Below the pieces are notes generated by a model that made no database searches, was not told the DNA's origin, and saw only the letters and a list, made by a program, of their open reading frames with translations. Below, piece by piece: positions 17,949-27,758 of a stretch of 64,000 nucleotides of DNA; positions within the stretch are counted from its first letter, which is position 1; each line of letters starts with the position of its first letter. Source of the DNA: Lacibacter cauensis (GTDB lineage: Bacteria; Bacteroidota; Bacteroidia; Chitinophagales; Chitinophagaceae); contig NZ_VLLE01000004.1 of NCBI RefSeq assembly GCF_007830055.1, forward strand, positions 401,248 to 465,247, written 5' to 3'. The position numbers and the translations under genes are program-made.

Positions 17949-18940
17949 CGGTGATTAATTAGTTTTTCAAAAAGACGAAGCAAAGATGGTTTATGAAAAC
18001 CACCTGCTAAAACCCTCGCATTATACATACCCACTGTTGCTGCAAATTCGAGTAGAGAATTCTTTAAAGGGAGTATGTTTTTTATTCTCAGGTGTGAATA
18101 TATTGCAACTAATAATTCCTTATTAGTAACTGGCTTTACAGGTATTGCAGCATCAGAAAAAATCTCATTAAAAGCCTTAATCTGGCAACTGCTTAATGCA
18201 TATCTCAGTCTCAGCAAATATGAAAGCTTGGTCTTTGTATTACTTATTACATGTTCCAGATTCAAATTTTCTGAACATCCAACTGAATGCCCAAATTTTA
18301 AACAACAGTATATAATTTGTACATCTCCTGCACTATTTAAACTATACCCGGTTCGGTCGCTTGAAGTAATAGTTCCCTCATTTATTAATTCTAAATATTG
18401 TCCAAATGCATTTTTTTCAATGCACATACTTGATCCGGGTGGATAAAACTCTTCGCCTTTGATATTACAACTGTAATTGACTCCACTAAAATTACGTTCC
18501 TGAAACAATGGCCTAAGACTATGTAAAAAGCGTGTTTCCTTTTGGTTTTTAAAAACAACCTGAATTTTCCCAGCTCCCCAACACTTGACTCTTGGATACT
18601 TCACAGAAAGTATTGCTAATTCATTCAAATAATCATTCCCAGGTAAATTGTCATCATCAACAAAAATCAACCAACTATACTTAGCTTTTTGGTAGCCTGC
18701 TATTCGTGCAAAAGTTAAACCGGGTTTATTTTCCCGTACAAGTTGAAGGCTTTTATTAGTGATTACAATTTCATTCAAAAATTCATTCTGTTGAAGTTTA
18801 GGAGTTGAATTATTGTCAACAATAATCAATTCCGATTCAACATTACTGTGCTGCATAATTGATAGCAGGTTTGTAACCACATCTCTAAACATTGTCTGAT
18901 CAGGATTGTGGGTGCAAACAATAAAAGAAAAACCTTGCAT
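17945..18940 (-). CDS. Glycosyltransferase family 2 protein
   Basis: A 331-residue GT2 enzyme. FSFIVCTHNPDQTMFRDVVT is the N-terminal strand-loop, ELIIVDNNSTPKLQQNEF the aspartate-bearing second strand, and WLIFVDDDNLPGNDYLNEL the DXD site. YPPGSSMCIEKNAFGQYLEL is the acceptor region. The gene is notably AT-rich, like the two genes upstream. ATG start, 5 bp after the GT32-like gene. Confidence 0.88.
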   Translation of the reverse strand: MQGFSFIVCTHNPDQTMFRDVVTNLLSIMQHSNVESELIIVDNNSTPKLQQNEFLNEIVITNKSLQLVRENKPGLTFARIAGYQKAKYSWLIFVDDDNLPGNDYLNELAILSVKYPRVKCWGAGKIQVVFKNQKETRFLHSLRPLFQERNFSGVNYSCNIKGEEFYPPGSSMCIEKNAFGQYLELINEGTITSSDRTGYSLNSAGDVQIIYCCLKFGHSVGCSENLNLEHVISNTKTKLSYLLRLRYALSSCQIKAFNEIFSDAAIPVKPVTNKELLVAIYSHLRIKNILPLKNSLLEFAATVGMYNARVLAGGFHKPSLLRLFEKLINHR

Positions 18941-18945
18941 ATGTT

Positions 18946-19776
18946 TTACAGATACTTCCGGGCTAAGAGATTATAGGTTGTGTTCTTTGTACGAACAACT
19001 TCAATATTCAAATGCTTAAGATATTTATCCCATGAAGCAGACTCCCATAAGTGATGGACATATGCATTGCGGAAAACAGTTGATTTTTCGAATAGCAGCT
19101 GAAGACCGGTTGCATTGTGAATTGGATAATGAAATGCAAACGGACTGATTTTATGTACTATTTCAGGATGTTCTTTGCTAAGCCTGTAAGGAACTAATAC
19201 CGAATGTTCTCCCCAGTAATGATCATTCCCGTTAGAACGGAATGTTTTATACGATTCGAGCCAATGCTCAATGAAAGGAGCCCCCGGTTCAGCAAGCATT
19301 ACTGCATTACAAAGTCCTGCTATATTTACACGAAAAGGTCTTAAAGTAGCATGTCTGATCATTTTTTTCACCTTCTCCTTAAGCGTATACTCAACTGGCT
19401 GTTCAAGCTCCTGTCCAATAGCAAAACTATGTTGTCTAAAGATGTCTAACGGTTTAATACTTATGGTATCTACATCCAGATAAATTCCCCCTGTCTTATA
19501 CAAAGCCTGCAGGCGTATGATGTCTGCTTTATGTGCTACATGAAAAAGCTTATTTCCATGAATTTCAGACGGAGCTTCTACCTTATTAAGCGTCATCTGT
19601 CCTTTAATCATATCCCAGTATTCGCCGGATGGTTCATACTGATAATGAAAAATTACATCATCAGGTTTATTCACAATAATTGCTGAACGGATTGCCATGT
19701 AATGGGAGAAAGAGAAAGGCTTTCCTCCGAAGTTTTCACTTAGGCCAAAAATAAAATGCAAAACATTAGGAACCAT
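18946..19776 (-). CDS. Glycosyltransferase family 32-like protein
   Basis: About 276 residues. PNVLHFIFGLSENFGGKPFS and HVAHKADIIRLQALYKTGGI followed by YLDVDTISIKPLD (DXD metal site near residue 108) are the defining pattern of the Gly_transf_sug/GT32 family (capsular polysaccharide enzymes, OCH1-like fold). LCNAVMLAEPGAPFIEHWL is the conserved helix beyond. The frame reaches a TTG 12 bp upstream, but the ATG of MVPNVLHF avoids overlap with the preceding methyltransferase gene and is preferred. Confidence 0.88.
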   Translation of the reverse strand: MVPNVLHFIFGLSENFGGKPFSFSHYMAIRSAIIVNKPDDVIFHYQYEPSGEYWDMIKGQMTLNKVEAPSEIHGNKLFHVAHKADIIRLQALYKTGGIYLDVDTISIKPLDIFRQHSFAIGQELEQPVEYTLKEKVKKMIRHATLRPFRVNIAGLCNAVMLAEPGAPFIEHWLESYKTFRSNGNDHYWGEHSVLVPYRLSKEHPEIVHKISPFAFHYPIHNATGLQLLFEKSTVFRNAYVHHLWESASWDKYLKHLNIEVVRTKNTTYNLLARKYL

Positions 19777-19777
19777 T

Positions 19778-20491
19778 CTAATTCTCAATTAATGATGTTC
19801 GTATAAATGAATTAGAAAACCCTTCATGTGAAGGATCGATTTCAAGAAGAACCGATGCTTTATAGTTAAAGGGAGCTTTATCAACGTAAACTCCGGAGTT
19901 TTGAATTAACCGGATATCCCAATTCGAATTCATATCAATATTCGGTTCTACAGTCTTATCTGCTGGTATGTGTTCAGAAACAATAACATACTTATACTGC
20001 TTACACTTTTCTAAAATAATTTTTATATTATCATTAGAGAGATGTTGTAATACTTGTCTGATTAGACATAACTCAGCAGAAGGCAGGGCATCATCAACAG
20101 CATTAATACATAGAAACTTTACGTTTTTTGCACCGAAGGCTTTATTGTTTCTTTCTATTAAAGCAGGTACAATATCAACACCAACATAATCAATGCTAGT
20201 TTTATCAATTAAATTTCCAACTCTAAAATCTCCACAACCTAAATCTACAACTGACTTAATTCCTTTTTCTTTAATAAAACCATTAATCAATTCAATATAT
20301 GGCGCTGTAACATTCTCGTCGCTGCCAGGTCCAGAATAAAACTCTCCCTTATCACCTCCCCATACATTATCGGAATACACGTAACTGAATATTTTTTTTA
20401 AATCCCCTGTCGACTTTACAATTTCTCCTTTGGGGATCTTTCGAATTTCGTAACCGAATGACTTGAAAACTTTCTTAATTAGTTGCTTCAT
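19778..20491 (-). CDS. Class I SAM-dependent methyltransferase
   Basis: A 237-residue methyltransferase. Motif I is SVVDLGCGDFRVGNLIDK near residue 97, with VGVDIVPALIERN as the acidic ribose-binding strand and ALPSAELCLIRQVLQHLSND as motif II to the post-II helix (QHL replacing the usual EHL). A 95-residue N-terminal lead (MKQLIKKVFKSFGYEIRKIP and onwards) is shared with polysaccharide-locus methyltransferases. ATG start. It likely methylates a sugar or a terminal group of the glycan; the target is not deducible. Confidence 0.85.
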   Translation of the reverse strand: MKQLIKKVFKSFGYEIRKIPKGEIVKSTGDLKKIFSYVYSDNVWGGDKGEFYSGPGSDENVTAPYIELINGFIKEKGIKSVVDLGCGDFRVGNLIDKTSIDYVGVDIVPALIERNNKAFGAKNVKFLCINAVDDALPSAELCLIRQVLQHLSNDNIKIILEKCKQYKYVIVSEHIPADKTVEPNIDMNSNWDIRLIQNSGVYVDKAPFNYKASVLLEIDPSHEGFSNSFIRTSLIEN

Positions 20492-20513
20492 GAATTCTTA
20501 ATCTTTAAAAAAC

Positions 20514-21347
20514 TTATTTTTTTAATGCCCTGTAAACATTAAAATATCTTCTGCCCAATTCTCTCTGTCCTGCTGCATTAAAATGAATGTCGTCAACTGT
20601 ATTATCGGGTTTTGTAATAATAAACGGTTCCCTTGCACTGGCATACCCCGTACGGGAAACTCTTTCGGGCGTTTCACTTATTACAGAATCAGTAATTTTT
20701 CGGTCGTTACGTTGGCTTACCCAATAAGAAACCAGCCCTCCCAGAATAAACGGAATAGAATCTCCTGTACTACCTGCTACATCTCTCCGCATATTTACAA
20801 TCATGCGATCTAACATACCTGCGTAATCCCGGCCCCAGTACACATCACTTTCACCTTGATGCCATAAAAAAGCACGCACTTTACTGCCGGGGTACTTTTC
20901 TAGCACATATTTAATACGTCGTACAATATCGTTATACAAGGTATCGCCTTTATTCCATTCACGGTTTCGGAACGAACTGCCGTCTTTTGCACCCGGTATC
21001 AAAAGCACTTGTCTGTTGCCCTCCCAGTAATATTGTAAATACTTCAATGCAAAAGTCATTGCAAACCCGTTTCGTCCATTGGCTAAAGTGTGGTGCTCCA
21101 GCGGATCTCTCGCAGCAATAATTTTGTAATTATTGCTGTCAAAACGTCCAAGTTGTTGAATGCGGGGGTCCGTTACATCAATTTCATAATCCAATCCAAA
21201 ACCGTTGTAAGCATTCGATTGACCGATTACGGGAAAAATATCGTACGCAATTACAGGATTATTTTCAAGACTGTTTTCTGTACGCTGGCAACCTGCAACC
21301 AGCAGGATGCAGAAAAGTAAACAGTTCAGGTGAGTCAAACGTTTCAT
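20514..21347 (-). CDS. Secreted sialate O-acetylesterase-like SGNH lipoprotein
   Basis: A 277-residue exported esterase-like protein. The signal ends in a lipobox, LLVAGCQ, so it should be lipid-anchored after processing at Cys20. The SGNH/SASA-type blocks are in order: FPVIGQSNAYNG (nucleophile Ser), LIPGAKDGSSF, FLWHQGESDVYWG and DDIHFNAAGQRELG (catalytic Asp-His). Members remove O-acetyl from sugars. It lies among three O-acyltransferase genes, so it may trim acetylation of the same glycan. ATG start, 22 bp after the methyltransferase stop in map order. Confidence 0.85.
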   Translation of the reverse strand: MKRLTHLNCLLFCILLVAGCQRTENSLENNPVIAYDIFPVIGQSNAYNGFGLDYEIDVTDPRIQQLGRFDSNNYKIIAARDPLEHHTLANGRNGFAMTFALKYLQYYWEGNRQVLLIPGAKDGSSFRNREWNKGDTLYNDIVRRIKYVLEKYPGSKVRAFLWHQGESDVYWGRDYAGMLDRMIVNMRRDVAGSTGDSIPFILGGLVSYWVSQRNDRKITDSVISETPERVSRTGYASAREPFIITKPDNTVDDIHFNAAGQRELGRRYFNVYRALKK

Positions 21348-21399
21348 GCGGTTGGTATTAGTTCAATGGATATAGATAAGTTGCTTAGAGCTTTAGCTG

Positions 21400-21960
21400 T
21401 CAGCGTTGTTTGATAATTTTTGCAGGAGATCCAACTGCTATACTGTAAGGAGGTAAATCGGTCGTAACTACACTGCCCGCACCAACAATACAACCATCGC
21501 CAATGGTTACACCTGCTAACACTTTCACATCGGCACCCAGCCAAACATCGTTGCCAATAACTATTGGCTTTGCAATATCCGGCTGCAGTCGTATTAACGC
21601 ATCAGGCGCTGCAATCGTATGATTAGCTGCAATTATTTTACAGCCCATCGCTATGAGGCAGTCATTACCAATCGAAATATTACCATGCCCGTATAACACA
21701 CAATAAGGACCCAGAAAAACATTGGCACCAATGCTGATTTCACCACCAAAACAATCCAGCACACATCCCTTGCTTAATTTAGCACCGCTTAACAGGGCAA
21801 TTTTGCCGGGCTTTATGCCAAAAAAAGTGGGTGTTAATCGTAACGCCACATCTTCTTCAAATAAACAATCCGCAGCTATACGGATACCCTGTAATTTCCA
21901 CAAACGTATTTGCCTTTTGTGCAGGTATTGTTTGAATGTATGGATAATAAGATGTAGCAT
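21400..21960 (-). CDS. Hexapeptide-repeat acetyltransferase (WcaF/LbH family)
   Basis: A 186-residue left-handed beta-helix acetyltransferase. Imperfect hexapeptide turns run from [20 protein letters not shown] through [20 protein letters not shown] to [20 protein letters not shown] and [20 protein letters not shown]. The AANHT segment supplies the catalytic His. The length and LbH_MAT-like end fit acetyl-CoA-dependent transferases that acetylate a sugar before or after assembly. ATG start. It lies between a secreted esterase and a CgeB-like glycosyltransferase. Confidence 0.88.
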   Translation of the reverse strand: MLHLIIHTFKQYLHKRQIRLWKLQGIRIAADCLFEEDVALRLTPTFFGIKPGKIALLSGAKLSKGCVLDCFGGEISIGANVFLGPYCVLYGHGNISIGNDCLIAMGCKIIAANHTIAAPDALIRLQPDIAKPIVIGNDVWLGADVKVLAGVTIGDGCIVGAGSVVTTDLPPYSIAVGSPAKIIKQR

Positions 21961-21983
21961 AAATAAACCGAAGTAAATGCTTT

Positions 21984-23150
21984 TCAGGAACGTTTTTTCA
22001 GCAGGGCTGCCGCAATCTCCTTTATCATAGGCCCGAGCATGCGTTTGCTGCTAAAATGCTCGCTGGCAAAAACATACCCGTTGCGGGCAATGGCTTCCCG
22101 TTCTTCTTCATGCAGAAGATAATGGGTAATCATGGTAGAACAATCCGCTTCTGTTGTGAAAGTTTTAAGCGTATTGGCCTCTTCCAGGAAACGGATATTC
22201 TCAGCAAACCTTGTTAACAAAAAACTGCCGGCACCCATCACTTCTTTAATTCGCATATTCAACGCCTTGTTATTGGCGGTATCTACATAATCGTTAACGA
22301 CAATTTTCGATCGCCGGTACACCTCGTACATTTCTTTGCCTGCTACAATACCCTGCCAGCTTTTCACCAAATGAGGAAACGAATCGAGTAATGGGCCCTT
22401 GGGTCCCCACCATTGAAAAGGATGTTGGGCAGCAATCGCTTCCATCAGCAATGTTTTCTGCATTTGTTCCTTTGTACCCAGTAAACCAACAAAGCTTACC
22501 CCAATATCTTTGGCCACCGATTTATGGGCTTCTTCAATAATACCGTATTCAAAGAGCGAAGAAGCAATCCCGTTGATACGGAAAAAGGCATCATACTCAG
22601 GTATGATCGTATAGATTAGATCGGAATGCAGCGGACTCCAGTTTACCGGGTGAGCAATATTGCAACCAATTAATGTAACAACAAGGTGGTTTTTCTTTAA
22701 TTCACGAAACAAAACATTGTTAACCTGTGCGGGCTCACGCAGAAAAATCACATCGGGTTTATAGTACGCAACCGCTTCTTGTATCAGCACATCGTTAAGA
22801 ATCTGTGCACGCACTTCCTTTCGTGTTACAGCCGCCACCAAATCCTGTAAGGGCACATGATAAAACATCCTGCGCTTTGCAGAAGACAGCAACTGAAAAA
22901 ACGAAGGCTTGATCCCTGTTTCGGCCTGCAGCTTTTGCCTGTACAGCAAATCCTGATTGTAAAAATCAATGACCTCCCAGCCTGCCTTTTCAAATGCTTC
23001 ACTGATGACTTCACCGTAAGCAATCTGCTGCGAATGGATCCATTGTACATATTGTTCCAGCGAACAGCCTTGAATATAAGCACTGTCTCTTTCCTGTATT
23101 TGCCGGAAATAAGCATCGGGGTAAAGCAGGTCAAATTTTAATATCCGCAT
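21984..23150 (-). CDS. CgeB-like glycosyltransferase family protein
   Basis: A 388-residue protein. The N-terminal half ([39 protein letters not shown]) and the C-terminal [20 protein letters not shown] followed by [20 protein letters not shown] and [17 protein letters not shown] match the DUF3880/Glyco_trans_1_4 (CgeB) family of GT-B enzymes. The conserved glutamate is in RIKEVMGAG. Length is typical. It ends 24 bp before the acetyltransferase and starts 1 bp from the aminotransferase stop. Substrate unknown. Confidence 0.85.
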   Translation of the reverse strand: MRILKFDLLYPDAYFRQIQERDSAYIQGCSLEQYVQWIHSQQIAYGEVISEAFEKAGWEVIDFYNQDLLYRQKLQAETGIKPSFFQLLSSAKRRMFYHVPLQDLVAAVTRKEVRAQILNDVLIQEAVAYYKPDVIFLREPAQVNNVLFRELKKNHLVVTLIGCNIAHPVNWSPLHSDLIYTIIPEYDAFFRINGIASSLFEYGIIEEAHKSVAKDIGVSFVGLLGTKEQMQKTLLMEAIAAQHPFQWWGPKGPLLDSFPHLVKSWQGIVAGKEMYEVYRRSKIVVNDYVDTANNKALNMRIKEVMGAGSFLLTRFAENIRFLEEANTLKTFTTEADCSTMITHYLLHEEEREAIARNGYVFASEHFSSKRMLGPMIKEIAAALLKKRS

Positions 23151-23151
23151 A

Positions 23152-24261
23152 TCAGCCGGTAACTTGTTTTACAGCCGCACTCACATACGCAATAGCTGCT
23201 TCCGTTAATTCTGCAAACATGGGCAGCGAAATAATTTTTTCTTGAAACGAAGCCGCTACCGGAAAATCGGCAGGAGTATACCCGTTTTTGGCATAACAGG
23301 GTAAAAACGGCAAAGCCCTGGGGTAATGGATAGCTGTTTCAATACCTTGCTCTTTCAGCCGGGCCGATAATTCAGTGCGGTTGGCAACCTGTATTACATA
23401 CAGGTGAAATACATGTTGCGATTGAGGCCTTACCTGTGCCGTTACAACCGCACTGTTTTGAAACAAGCTGTCATACTGCGATGCGTGAGCAATACGCTGC
23501 AGGGTCCAGCCCGGTAAAAAGGGAAGCTTTGCAGAAAGCACTGCTGCCTGCAATCCATCCATACGGCTGTTACGGCCTTCAATCACATGGTTATGTTTGC
23601 CTTGTTGCCCATGATTGGCAATCATGCGGCAAATTGTTGCAATCTGTACATCATTGGTCGCTATTCCACCCGCATCGCCATACGCTCCCAGATTTTTCCC
23701 GGGGTAAAAACTGAACGAAGAAGCGTGGCCGATCGTTCCTGCCATCCGGCCCTTATACAGGGCTCCATGTGCCTGCGCACAATCTTCAATTACCCACAAA
23801 TCATAACGTTTGGATAGCTCCATCACAGGATCCATGTCAACTACCTGCCCGTATAAATGAACAGGAATAATAGCCTTTGTTTTGGCCGTAATCGCTGCTT
23901 CAATTTTCGAGGGGTCGATGGTATAATACACAGGATCAATATCAACAAATACAGGCTTGGCCCCCACTGCAGAAACGACTTCCGAAGTAGAAATCCAACT
24001 CATGGCAGGCACAATTACCTCGTCATCCGGACCTACTCCATAGGCTTTTAAAAGAATCTCAAGCGAATCGGTTCCGTTTGCACAGCTGACCACCGTTTGT
24101 ACCCCAAGATAGGCTGCAAACGCTTTTTCAAATTCCTGAACAAAAGGATTATTGCCGCCGATAAATGCAGTTTGCTCCATTACAGCCTGCATCGCTGTGT
24201 CAATTTGCGGGCGGATGCTTTGATATTGGGCGCTTAAATCAACAAAGGGTATTTTTTTCAT
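23152..24261 (-). CDS. DegT/DnrJ/EryC1 sugar aminotransferase (WbpE/WlbC-like)
   Basis: A 369-residue PLP-dependent aminotransferase. Cofactor residues are seen in SCANGTDSLEILLKAYG, VIEDCAQAHGALYKGRMAG (Asp for the pyridine N) and SFSFYPGKNLGAYGDAG (Schiff-base Lys). The opening IPFVDLSAQYQSIRPQID matches enzymes such as WbpE that aminate UDP-3-keto-GlcNAc-uronic acid. The WbpB-like dehydrogenase and WbpD-like acetyltransferase are the next genes upstream, which supports a role in making UDP-GlcNAc3NAcA. ATG start; a 97-bp gap separates it from the acetyltransferase. Confidence 0.9.
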   Translation of the reverse strand: MKKIPFVDLSAQYQSIRPQIDTAMQAVMEQTAFIGGNNPFVQEFEKAFAAYLGVQTVVSCANGTDSLEILLKAYGVGPDDEVIVPAMSWISTSEVVSAVGAKPVFVDIDPVYYTIDPSKIEAAITAKTKAIIPVHLYGQVVDMDPVMELSKRYDLWVIEDCAQAHGALYKGRMAGTIGHASSFSFYPGKNLGAYGDAGGIATNDVQIATICRMIANHGQQGKHNHVIEGRNSRMDGLQAAVLSAKLPFLPGWTLQRIAHASQYDSLFQNSAVVTAQVRPQSQHVFHLYVIQVANRTELSARLKEQGIETAIHYPRALPFLPCYAKNGYTPADFPVAASFQEKIISLPMFAELTEAAIAYVSAAVKQVTG

Positions 24262-24358
24262 GCGCTAAGTATTATTTGATTTTGGCCGCATGTTATTCGC
24301 CACAATAAAATTTTCATTTCCGGTTGGTAAGAAAATGAATAGTTTATTATGCCTCATT

Positions 24359-24841
24359 TCATGAAAGACTTCTTATTTTTTTTGCCGGGTTACCGGCATA
24401 GATACCGGGTTCGTTTATATCCTTGGTAACAACTGCTCCCGCACCAATAACAACTCCATCGCAGATGGTTACTGGCAAAATTGTGGCATTACTGCCAATG
24501 GAAACATGGTGGCCGATATGGGTTGCTTTCCATTGCGAGGCATCACCACCCGCAGGTTTACCGGTTTGAAAAAGATCATTGACAAACATGACACCGTGAC
24601 CAATAAAACAATGATCACCAATGGTTACCAACTCGCAAATAAAACTATGCGATTGGATTTTACAATAGGCGCCAATGAGTACGTTCTTCTGTATTTCAGT
24701 AAAGGGTCCAACAAAGCTATGGTCGCCAATACTGCAACCATAAATATTTACAGGCTCTACAACTGTAACCTGTTCGCCAAACCGCACATTCACGATGCCG
24801 GCCTGCTTTAACTTCGGGCTGTCAGAGATTGGCTGCTGCAT
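24359..24841 (-). CDS. N-acetyltransferase, WbpD/WlbB-like (LbH)
   Basis: A 160-residue left-handed beta-helix acetyltransferase. VVEPVNIYGCSIGDHSFVGP, ICELVTIGDHCFIGHGVMFV and ATILPVTICDGVVIGAGAVV give the hexapeptide turns. GHGVMFVNDLFQ is the conserved segment of WbpD-type enzymes that N-acetylate UDP-3-amino-GlcNAc-uronic acid. The frame opens at a TTG 21 bp upstream, but the ATG of MQQPISDS is preferred; it overlaps the stop of the dehydrogenase gene by 20 bp. Its neighbours are the other enzymes of the same inferred pathway. Confidence 0.9.
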   Translation of the reverse strand: MQQPISDSPKLKQAGIVNVRFGEQVTVVEPVNIYGCSIGDHSFVGPFTEIQKNVLIGAYCKIQSHSFICELVTIGDHCFIGHGVMFVNDLFQTGKPAGGDASQWKATHIGHHVSIGSNATILPVTICDGVVIGAGAVVTKDINEPGIYAGNPAKKIRSLS

Positions 24842-25835
24842 ATATTTTTTGAATAATTTCAACGGTTTTCAAGCCCTCAAATGCACTGGTGGTAATACTC
24901 CCGCCTTTTTCCAATACTTCAATCACATTATCGTAAACAAGGTCATGATTACTCATCGACCCTACATACGTGCCGTAATTATTCGGCTTATTCCCCTCGG
25001 GCAGATCTTTAATTGTATATCCCTCAATTTGTTGATACTCGAGCTCGTTCAGGTATTGACCGCCGATTTTTACAGTCCCTTTTTCGCCGAAAATCGTAAG
25101 CGAACCTTCCATGTTTTTTTCAAAACTGTTCACGGTATAATGAACAGTGCCCAGTGCTCCATTACTGAAACGTAGCAACACAACACCGGTATCTTCAAAC
25201 TCAATGATGTTAGTATGATGATAATTCTGCATCATGGCTTTCACTTCATCAATATCCCCGATCATCCAGTACAACAGGTCAATAAAATGACTGAACTGGG
25301 TATATAAAGTTCCCCCATCCAGCTTCTTTGTTCCTTTCCATGAATTAGCGTAGTACGCTTCATTCCGGTTCCAGAAACAATTGAGTTGTACACTGTAAAT
25401 TTTCCCGAGCTTTCCTTCTTCAATGATTTTTTTTACAGCTGCTACCGGTGGATTATACCTGTTTTGTTTAATGGCAAAAAGCCGGCGGTTGTTTTTTTCA
25501 GCAGCCTGCAGCATATTGCCGCAATCGGCAACGGTAAGGGCCATTGGTTTTTCGCATAACACATGTACGCCTGCATGTAACGCTTTTATGGAATGTTCAG
25601 CATGTAAACCATTCGGTGAACAAACAGACAATACATCAAAGGAAGCACTTTCCTTCAACAGGTCGTCAATAGAATAAAATGCTTTGGCACCATACGCTGC
25701 TGCAAGTGCATCAGCACGCTCAGGCACAAGATCACATACAGCGGTTAAACGGGCCTTCTTGCCAATATGTTCTGCATGACGTTGGGCAATACGACCACAG
25801 CCGACAATTGCAAACCGCAATTGAGATACATTCAT
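24822..25835 (-). CDS. Gfo/Idh/MocA oxidoreductase (WbpB/WlbA-like)
   Basis: A 337-residue NAD-dependent sugar dehydrogenase. The Rossmann start RFAIVGCGRIAQRHAEHI, the VLCEKPMALTVADCGNML catalytic loop (EKP) and KLDGGTLYTQFSHFIDLLYW (conserved Gly-Gly and His) place it with WbpB/WlbA, which oxidises UDP-GlcNAcA at C3. The adjacent acetyltransferase and aminotransferase complete the steps to UDP-GlcNAc3NAcA. Length is typical. ATG start abutting the amidotransferase stop. The UDP-GlcNAc 6-dehydrogenase (WbpA) that would supply substrate is not in this window. Confidence 0.9.
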   Translation of the reverse strand: MNVSQLRFAIVGCGRIAQRHAEHIGKKARLTAVCDLVPERADALAAAYGAKAFYSIDDLLKESASFDVLSVCSPNGLHAEHSIKALHAGVHVLCEKPMALTVADCGNMLQAAEKNNRRLFAIKQNRYNPPVAAVKKIIEEGKLGKIYSVQLNCFWNRNEAYYANSWKGTKKLDGGTLYTQFSHFIDLLYWMIGDIDEVKAMMQNYHHTNIIEFEDTGVVLLRFSNGALGTVHYTVNSFEKNMEGSLTIFGEKGTVKIGGQYLNELEYQQIEGYTIKDLPEGNKPNNYGTYVGSMSNHDLVYDNVIEVLEKGGSITTSAFEGLKTVEIIQKIYAAANL

Positions 25836-27758
25836 TTAGGTTGATTTATAATTGAATAAAATATGGGCGTTAATAAATGGCCATACTCGGAAACACTCTG
25901 GCTCTGTCCAGTTGTTTTGTTTGTACTTTTTCTCAGCAAAGTCGAGAATATTTTTACCATTCCAGTAAGGACTGTTTCTAAAGGCTGCAGAGTGGAGCTC
26001 ATCACGAATGAATTGCTTTAAATCCCCTTTATACCAGCTTAACAAAGGCGCATTAAACCCTGTTTTTAACTTCCTTGTTCTGATCTCTTCGGGCAATACA
26101 TCCTTCATGGCATCTCGTAAAATGCGTTTCGTAAAGCCATTGCCCAGTTTACTTTTCATAGGTAGTGAAAAAACATAACTCACCAGGCGGTAATCCAGAA
26201 AAGGCATACGTACTTCAATCCCGTTCCGCATAGCCCCCAAATCAAAATTGCGGAGAATGGTCGGGAGAGCAGTGTAATGGAAGGCTTGATACAGTCCGGC
26301 TTCCGAACCCTTGAATGAAGAAGGAATCTGAAAAGGAATTGAAGAAAATTCCTGCAAAAGTGCAGGATCAACCCACCACTCCGATTGTGCAGCCGCTTGC
26401 AGTTTGCGACGTACCCGCTTTATCTGCCTGGTTAAAAACGACTCGTCAGGACTGCGAAATTCTTTTTCTTTTTGCAAACGTTGAGGCTCGGGCAGCATAC
26501 GCATATACGTATCTAAAAGATCTGCGGCATAAACTTCATCTTTTTCCTGCCTGGCATATTGAAATGCTTCGTATACATTGTATGAATAACCATACAGCAT
26601 CTCGTCCACACCATGCCCATCCATTGAAACAGTTACGCCGTTTGCCTTCATGGTACCATAAACACCATCCAGGATCATTAACGGTGTTGAATAAACAACA
26701 TCATAGTCTTGCACCGATTGAATGAGCCGGTCTGTTAAACCATGCGGCGTATCCATCATATCAAAGAAAACGCCTGTTCCGCCTGTATGCGCCAAAACTT
26801 TTTCAGCATACACCCGCTCATCTTGCTCGGTACCCGGAAATACAGCCACAAAAGCTCTTTGCCAATCGGCCGGCAAACGGTAGGTATCCTGTTGGCCCCG
26901 CATCAGTTTATGAATCGTTGTATACACGGCCGACGAATCAAGGCCGCCGCTTAAAGCCGAACCGATACTAACATCACTGCGCAGTCGTAAACGTACGGCA
27001 TCTTCAAATAATTCTCTGAACTCACGAACCTGTTCTTCGTAATCTTCCGGTACTGTTGTTAAGTGTGCAGATGTATCCCACCACTGTGTTTCATTAACCT
27101 CGCCGTTTGACCGGATACTTAAAAAATGACCCGGTCGAACTTGCAGAATATCTGAATAAATAGTTTTGCCGGTTCCTTCCAGCATCCATGGATTTTGTAT
27201 GGCAACACTCAAACAGGCAGTATCTGCTTGTCGTTCGAATCCCTGCAGATATTTAAATTGAATTGTTTCAGAGCCAAATACAAATTGTCTGTCCTTTTCA
27301 TGATAAAAATACAAGGGCTTTATCCCGAAACGGTCCCGTGCAATCCATAATTCACCAATACGTTCATCCCACAAAGCAAAGGCCCAAAAACCATTAAATC
27401 GGTTCAAACAGTCTTTACCCCACGCATGATAAGCAGCCAGCAACACCTCAGTATCCGAATCAGATTGAAAGAAGTAACCTTTTAGTTTTAATTCCTCTCT
27501 TAACTCAGCAAAGTTGAAAATCTCACCGTTGAACACAACAGTCAACAACCCATCTGCATAATGCATCGGTTGTGCACCTTGCGCAGATAAATCAAGAATG
27601 GATAATCTTCGGTGACCTAACCCGATGTGGCCATCCTGGTGAATCCAACAGCCTTCACCGTTAGGCCCGCGATGGGCAATTGCATCGGTTAAATGCTTTA
27701 TCTCAGAACGCTCAACTTTTTTTGTACCAAATCGGATAATACCTGCTATTCCGCACAT
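25836..27758 (-). CDS. Asparagine synthase-like glutamine amidotransferase
   Basis: A 640-residue AsnB-type enzyme. The class II glutaminase domain starts MCGIAGIIRFGTKK with the nucleophilic Cys2, followed by HRGPNGEGCW and VFNGEIFNFAELR. The ATP-pyrophosphatase loop is SIGSALSGGLDSSAVY near residue 265. The C-terminal domain has the LPMKSKLGNGFTKRILRDAM stretch of long AsnB proteins. In polysaccharide loci such enzymes amidate uronic acids (WbpS-type); the neighbouring diacetamido-uronic acid genes make this the favoured role. Its 3' neighbour starts right after its stop and its start overlaps the upstream GT by 13 bp. Confidence 0.9.
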   Translation of the reverse strand: MCGIAGIIRFGTKKVERSEIKHLTDAIAHRGPNGEGCWIHQDGHIGLGHRRLSILDLSAQGAQPMHYADGLLTVVFNGEIFNFAELREELKLKGYFFQSDSDTEVLLAAYHAWGKDCLNRFNGFWAFALWDERIGELWIARDRFGIKPLYFYHEKDRQFVFGSETIQFKYLQGFERQADTACLSVAIQNPWMLEGTGKTIYSDILQVRPGHFLSIRSNGEVNETQWWDTSAHLTTVPEDYEEQVREFRELFEDAVRLRLRSDVSIGSALSGGLDSSAVYTTIHKLMRGQQDTYRLPADWQRAFVAVFPGTEQDERVYAEKVLAHTGGTGVFFDMMDTPHGLTDRLIQSVQDYDVVYSTPLMILDGVYGTMKANGVTVSMDGHGVDEMLYGYSYNVYEAFQYARQEKDEVYAADLLDTYMRMLPEPQRLQKEKEFRSPDESFLTRQIKRVRRKLQAAAQSEWWVDPALLQEFSSIPFQIPSSFKGSEAGLYQAFHYTALPTILRNFDLGAMRNGIEVRMPFLDYRLVSYVFSLPMKSKLGNGFTKRILRDAMKDVLPEEIRTRKLKTGFNAPLLSWYKGDLKQFIRDELHSAAFRNSPYWNGKNILDFAEKKYKQNNWTEPECFRVWPFINAHILFNYKST

